Shown one piece after another: positions 61,035-64,000 of a DNA stretch of 64,000 bases (position 1 is the first letter of the stretch; each line of letters starts with the position of its first letter). The translations under genes and the position numbers were made by a program. A model generated the notes under the pieces. That model worked only from the letters and a program-made list of their open reading frames with translations. It did no database searches and was not told the DNA's origin. This DNA is from Sphingomonas sp. RIT328 (lineage in GTDB: Bacteria; Pseudomonadota; Alphaproteobacteria; Sphingomonadales; Sphingomonadaceae): assembly GCF_000632225.1 (NCBI RefSeq), contig NZ_JFYV01000007.1, positions 1 to 64,000 of the forward strand, given 5' to 3'.

Positions 61035-63560
61035 GTGGGCTGGTCGACCGGCTGGTGCGCGCTGGCGCTGGCGCTGCTGGGCACCGCCCCGGCGGCGGCG
61101 CGGGACGCGGCGACGGACGCGCCGCCGCGACTGGCGGTGGCGGCACCGGCGGGGTTCGACGGCCTGCTCGCACCGCAGGCGGCGCTGGTCGACGTCTATC
61201 TCGGCGGCCGCGCGATCGGGCAGGCGCGCGTCCATTATCGCGGCGACCGCATCAGCTTCGACGCAGTCGATGCGCTGGTCGCGCTGATCCCCGATGTGCG
61301 CGATCCCGCGGCGGTGCGTGCGGCGCTGGCGATACCGGAACTGCCCGCCCACCGCGCGCTGGTCTGCGCGGGCGACATCGATCCGGCCGATTGCCGGACG
61401 CCGACGCCCGACGTGGCGGGCGTGGTGTTCGACGAGGCGCGGTTCCGCGTCGACCTGTTCCTCCACCCGCGCCTGCTCGCCGTCCGCCCCGCCGCCGAAC
61501 GCCGCTACCTGCCGCGGCCGCCGTCGCAGCTCACCCTGGTCGACCAGATCGGCGGGACGATCGCGGGCAGCGGCGGCTATCGCGACTATGCGCTGCTCAA
61601 CCGGGCGCTGCTCGGTTACGGCCCGGCGCGGCTGCGCAGCGAGACCTCCTATTCGTCACGCTATGGTCTGCTCGCCGATACGCTCGCGGCGGAGCTCGAT
61701 ACGCCGGGCTATCGCCTGTCTGCGGGCGTGCAATGGGCGCCGGGGATCGACCTGACCGGCCGGCGGCGGCTGGTCGGCGTCGGTGTGCAGAGCCAGATCG
61801 ACACGCGGCTCGACCGCACGGTGATCGTCGGCAGCCCGCTGATCGTGTCGCTGGCGATGCGGTCGCGGGTCGACGTGCTGCGCGACGGGCGGCTGCTCAC
61901 CTCGCGCAGCTACGATGCCGGCAATCAGGCGATCGACACCAGCGGCCTGCCCGACGGCGCCTATGAGGTGGTGCTGCGGATCACCGGCGCCGGCGGCGCG
62001 GTGCGCGACGAGCGCCGCTTCTTCACCAAGAACGCCGCGATCCCGACGGTCGGCGCGCCGATCGTCTTCGCTTATGCGGGCGTGCTCGCCGACGATCGCA
62101 ACGGCCGGTTCGTGTCGCCGTCGCGCGTCGCCTTCTACGAAGCGGGGATCGCACGGCGGCTCGATCCGCACCTCGCCTTGGACGCGACGCTGATCGGCAC
62201 GGATCGCAATGCGATGGTCGAGCTCGGCGGCTATTGGCTCGGCCGCACGGCGCAGCTGCGAGGAGCGGCGCTCGCCTCGGTCACCGGCCAGTTCGGCGTG
62301 CTGGTGCAGGCGAGCGCGGCGGAGGCGGCGCGCTTCCATTATGCGATCGACCTGCGCCGGGTATGGAGCCGCGGCGACCGGCCGCTCGTCCCGCTCGGTG
62401 CGCGCGACGATGCCGCGCTCGGGCTCGGCACCGAACCGGCGGCGCGGCTCGCGAGCGGTGGCTTCACGCAGATCAACGCGACGGTCAATTACGCCCTGCC
62501 GCGCGGGCAGATCGCGCTGTCCGGCTTCTATCGCGACGACCGGCGCACGCGGGCGAGCTATGGCCTCGGCCCGAGCCTGACGATGCCGCTGATCCAGCGC
62601 GGCGGCGTGCAGGTGACGCTGCGCGGCGACGCGACGGTGACCAATCAGGCGCACGCGGTCTATCTCGGCATCAGCCTGCAACGGCTGCGCGGCACCAGCG
62701 CGGTGAGCGCAACCGCAGGCCTGCGCGGCGACGGCGGCGCGGGCGTGCGCGGGCGCGCCGCGCCGGTCGGCGGGATCGGCGCCGCGTGGCAGACGGATCG
62801 CGCGCTCGGCGGCACGCTCGCGCTGTCGGGCGGCGTCGAGCGCGAGATCGACGGCACGCTCGCGCGCGGCCATGCCGATTGGCGCGGCGATGCGGCGAGC
62901 CTTTCCGCCGATCTCGCCCAGCCGCTCGCAGGCAGCAACGGCACGACGCAATACAGCCTCGGCTTCCAGACCACCGCCGCGGTGATGCGGCAGGGGCTGG
63001 CGATGCAGGGGCGCGAGCGCAACGACAGCGTCATCCTTGTCGCGCTCGCCGGCGCTGCGCCGGACGACGGCGCCGACGATGCGGCGTTCGAGGTGCTGGT
63101 CGACAATGGCGCGCGCGGCATCGTGCGGCCGGGCGGCACGCTGGCGGTGTCCGTCCCCGCCTATCGCCAATATGCGGTGCGGCTGCGGCCGACCGGCGCG
63201 GCGCTGATGCAGATCGACGGCGGCGCGCGCACCGTCAGCGTCTATCCCGGCACGGTCGCGCGGCTGGCGTGGCGCGCGCGGACGGTGATGGCGATGTTCG
63301 GCCGGCTGCTGTGGCGCGACGGATCGCCGGTCGCCGATGCTGCGATCCGCGCACCCGGTGCGATCGGCAGCACCGACGGTGCCGGCTATTTTCAGATCGA
63401 GACGGCGCGGGACGCGACGCTGCGGATCGCCGCGCCGGACGGGCGCAGCTGCGCGATGCCGGTGCGGGCGACCGCCGGGGCGAGCGGCTATGCCGCGCTC
63501 GGCACGCTGATCTGCGGCGGCGGATCGATATTCAACCAGATCGCGGATGCGCGGCCATGA
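61035..63560 (+). CDS. Outer membrane usher, CS1/alternate chaperone-usher type
   Basis: 841 aa. A signal peptide ends near PAAARDAA. The N-terminal periplasmic domain (to about 130) precedes a 24-strand-type beta-barrel region rich in alternating hydrophobic strands. A plug-like insert (GLPDGAYEVVLRITGAGGAV) resembles the E-set domain of TcfC-like ushers. C-terminal carboxypeptidase-regulatory-like and usher domains follow. It secretes and assembles the fimbrial subunits encoded upstream with the chaperone downstream. The GTG start at 61035 is the only start that keeps the signal peptide. Confidence 0.85.
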   Translation: MGWSTGWCALALALLGTAPAAARDAATDAPPRLAVAAPAGFDGLLAPQAALVDVYLGGRAIGQARVHYRGDRISFDAVDALVALIPDVRDPAAVRAALAIPELPAHRALVCAGDIDPADCRTPTPDVAGVVFDEARFRVDLFLHPRLLAVRPAAERRYLPRPPSQLTLVDQIGGTIAGSGGYRDYALLNRALLGYGPARLRSETSYSSRYGLLADTLAAELDTPGYRLSAGVQWAPGIDLTGRRRLVGVGVQSQIDTRLDRTVIVGSPLIVSLAMRSRVDVLRDGRLLTSRSYDAGNQAIDTSGLPDGAYEVVLRITGAGGAVRDERRFFTKNAAIPTVGAPIVFAYAGVLADDRNGRFVSPSRVAFYEAGIARRLDPHLALDATLIGTDRNAMVELGGYWLGRTAQLRGAALASVTGQFGVLVQASAAEAARFHYAIDLRRVWSRGDRPLVPLGARDDAALGLGTEPAARLASGGFTQINATVNYALPRGQIALSGFYRDDRRTRASYGLGPSLTMPLIQRGGVQVTLRGDATVTNQAHAVYLGISLQRLRGTSAVSATAGLRGDGGAGVRGRAAPVGGIGAAWQTDRALGGTLALSGGVEREIDGTLARGHADWRGDAASLSADLAQPLAGSNGTTQYSLGFQTTAAVMRQGLAMQGRERNDSVILVALAGAAPDDGADDAAFEVLVDNGARGIVRPGGTLAVSVPAYRQYAVRLRPTGAALMQIDGGARTVSVYPGTVARLAWRARTVMAMFGRLLWRDGSPVADAAIRAPGAIGSTDGAGYFQIETARDATLRIAAPDGRSCAMPVRATAGASGYAALGTLICGGGSIFNQIADARP

Positions 63561-63573
63561 CGGAGAGACGAGG

Positions 63574-64000
63574 ATGAGGGCGATCGGGATGAGGACGTTC
63601 GGGATCATCGCGGCATCGGGGCTCACCGCCTCGCCCGCCGCGGCGCAGCTGGTGCTGAGCCAGGTGGTGGTCGACCTGCCGCCGACCGCGCCGCCGCGCG
63701 TCGACGTCGAGGCGGCGAACGGCGGCACAGAGCGGATGTACGTCGTCGCCGAACCCGCCGAGATCATCGCGCCCGGCACGCCCGACGAGCGCCGCGTCGT
63801 CGATCCCGATCCGGCGCGCAGCGGCCTGCTCGTCTCGCCGCAGAAGATGATCCTAGAACCCGGCGAGCATCGGCTGATCCGCATCGCCGCGGTGGCGCCG
63901 CACGGCGCGCGCGACCGGGTCTATCGCGTCACGGTCAAGCCGGTGGCGGGCGAGGTCACCGGCGCGCAATCGGCGCTCAAGGTGCTGGTCGGCTACGACA
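63574..64000 (+). CDS. Periplasmic fimbrial chaperone, partial, cut by window end
   Basis: First 142 residues. The signal peptide is MRTFGIIAASGLTASPAAAQ (from ATG 63574, or from ATG 63589). The PapD-like N-terminal domain follows, with VVVDLPPTAPPRVDVEAANG, LLVSPQKMILEPGEHRLIRI and VYRVTVKPVAGEV. This chaperone would cap pilin subunits before the usher. GGAGAG and GAGG lie upstream. Its order after the subunits and usher matches CS1-like operons. The remainder of the gene lies beyond 64000. Confidence 0.85.
   Translation, partial: MRAIGMRTFGIIAASGLTASPAAAQLVLSQVVVDLPPTAPPRVDVEAANGGTERMYVVAEPAEIIAPGTPDERRVVDPDPARSGLLVSPQKMILEPGEHRLIRIAAVAPHGARDRVYRVTVKPVAGEVTGAQSALKVLVGYD

Overview
The window looks like chromosome from a Sphingomonas-type alphaproteobacterium. 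Base composition is strongly GC-rich, and long antisense reading frames run opposite nearly every gene. Three TonB-dependent receptors, a UrcA-family secreted protein, a SWIB-domain protein and a TPR-sulfotransferase also fit that group. The genus is an inference from gene content. I saw no rRNA, tRNA, CRISPR array, integrase or insertion sequence.

0-18.8 kb. A membrane fatty-acid-hydroxylase/sterol-desaturase gene, a small membrane protein and a LysR regulator precede a tightly packed operon at 3.2-15.2 kb. The operon encodes a NitT/TauT-type ABC importer (lipoprotein, permease, ATPase), two DUF1989 proteins, a biotin-dependent urea/guanidine carboxylase, allophanate hydrolase, a hybrid histidine kinase with no sensor domain, and a LuxR-type response regulator. 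Most junctions overlap by 1-11 bases. The set matches the known route guanidine -> carboxyguanidine -> allophanate -> ammonia + CO2. A TPR-sulfotransferase, a second desaturase paralogue and a beta-propeller protein follow.

18.8-32.5 kb. This holds a secreted metallo-beta-lactamase-fold hydrolase, a UrcA protein and a small secreted protein, a TonB receptor followed by a [2Fe-2S] ferredoxin, and a DUF3237 protein. A tannase/feruloyl-esterase, a second TonB receptor, two alpha/beta hydrolases and an exported GH1 glycosidase complete it. Four intergenic dyads with an AAnCGnTT core sit in front of the second receptor, both hydrolases and the GH1 gene. This suggests one LacI-type regulon whose regulator lies outside the window.

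32.6-47.1 kb. A LysR regulator precedes a collinear cluster of TonB receptor, FAD monooxygenase, two-domain extradiol (VOC) dioxygenase, C-C-type alpha/beta hydrolase, small membrane protein, cyclase and FAA hydrolase. It reads as uptake, hydroxylation, meta-cleavage and hydrolysis of an aromatic compound. A type-B carboxylesterase, a GH2 glycosidase with a malectin-like tail and an ACS-family transporter follow. Together with the preceding region, this looks like an island for plant phenolic glycosides and esters.

47.1-64 kb. Here are a serine beta-lactamase-like hydrolase, an EmrAB-type tripartite efflux operon (HlyD, DHA2, NodT) divergent from a MarR gene, and a REP-like inverted repeat. 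A ferredoxin reductase, an XRE/DUF2975 operon with a striking 40-bp dyad over its promoter, and an SDR follow. Then come a SWIB protein with an AI-2E-family transporter, a 59-residue protein, and the start of a CS1-like chaperone-usher fimbrial operon (two pilin-like proteins, usher, chaperone cut by the window end).
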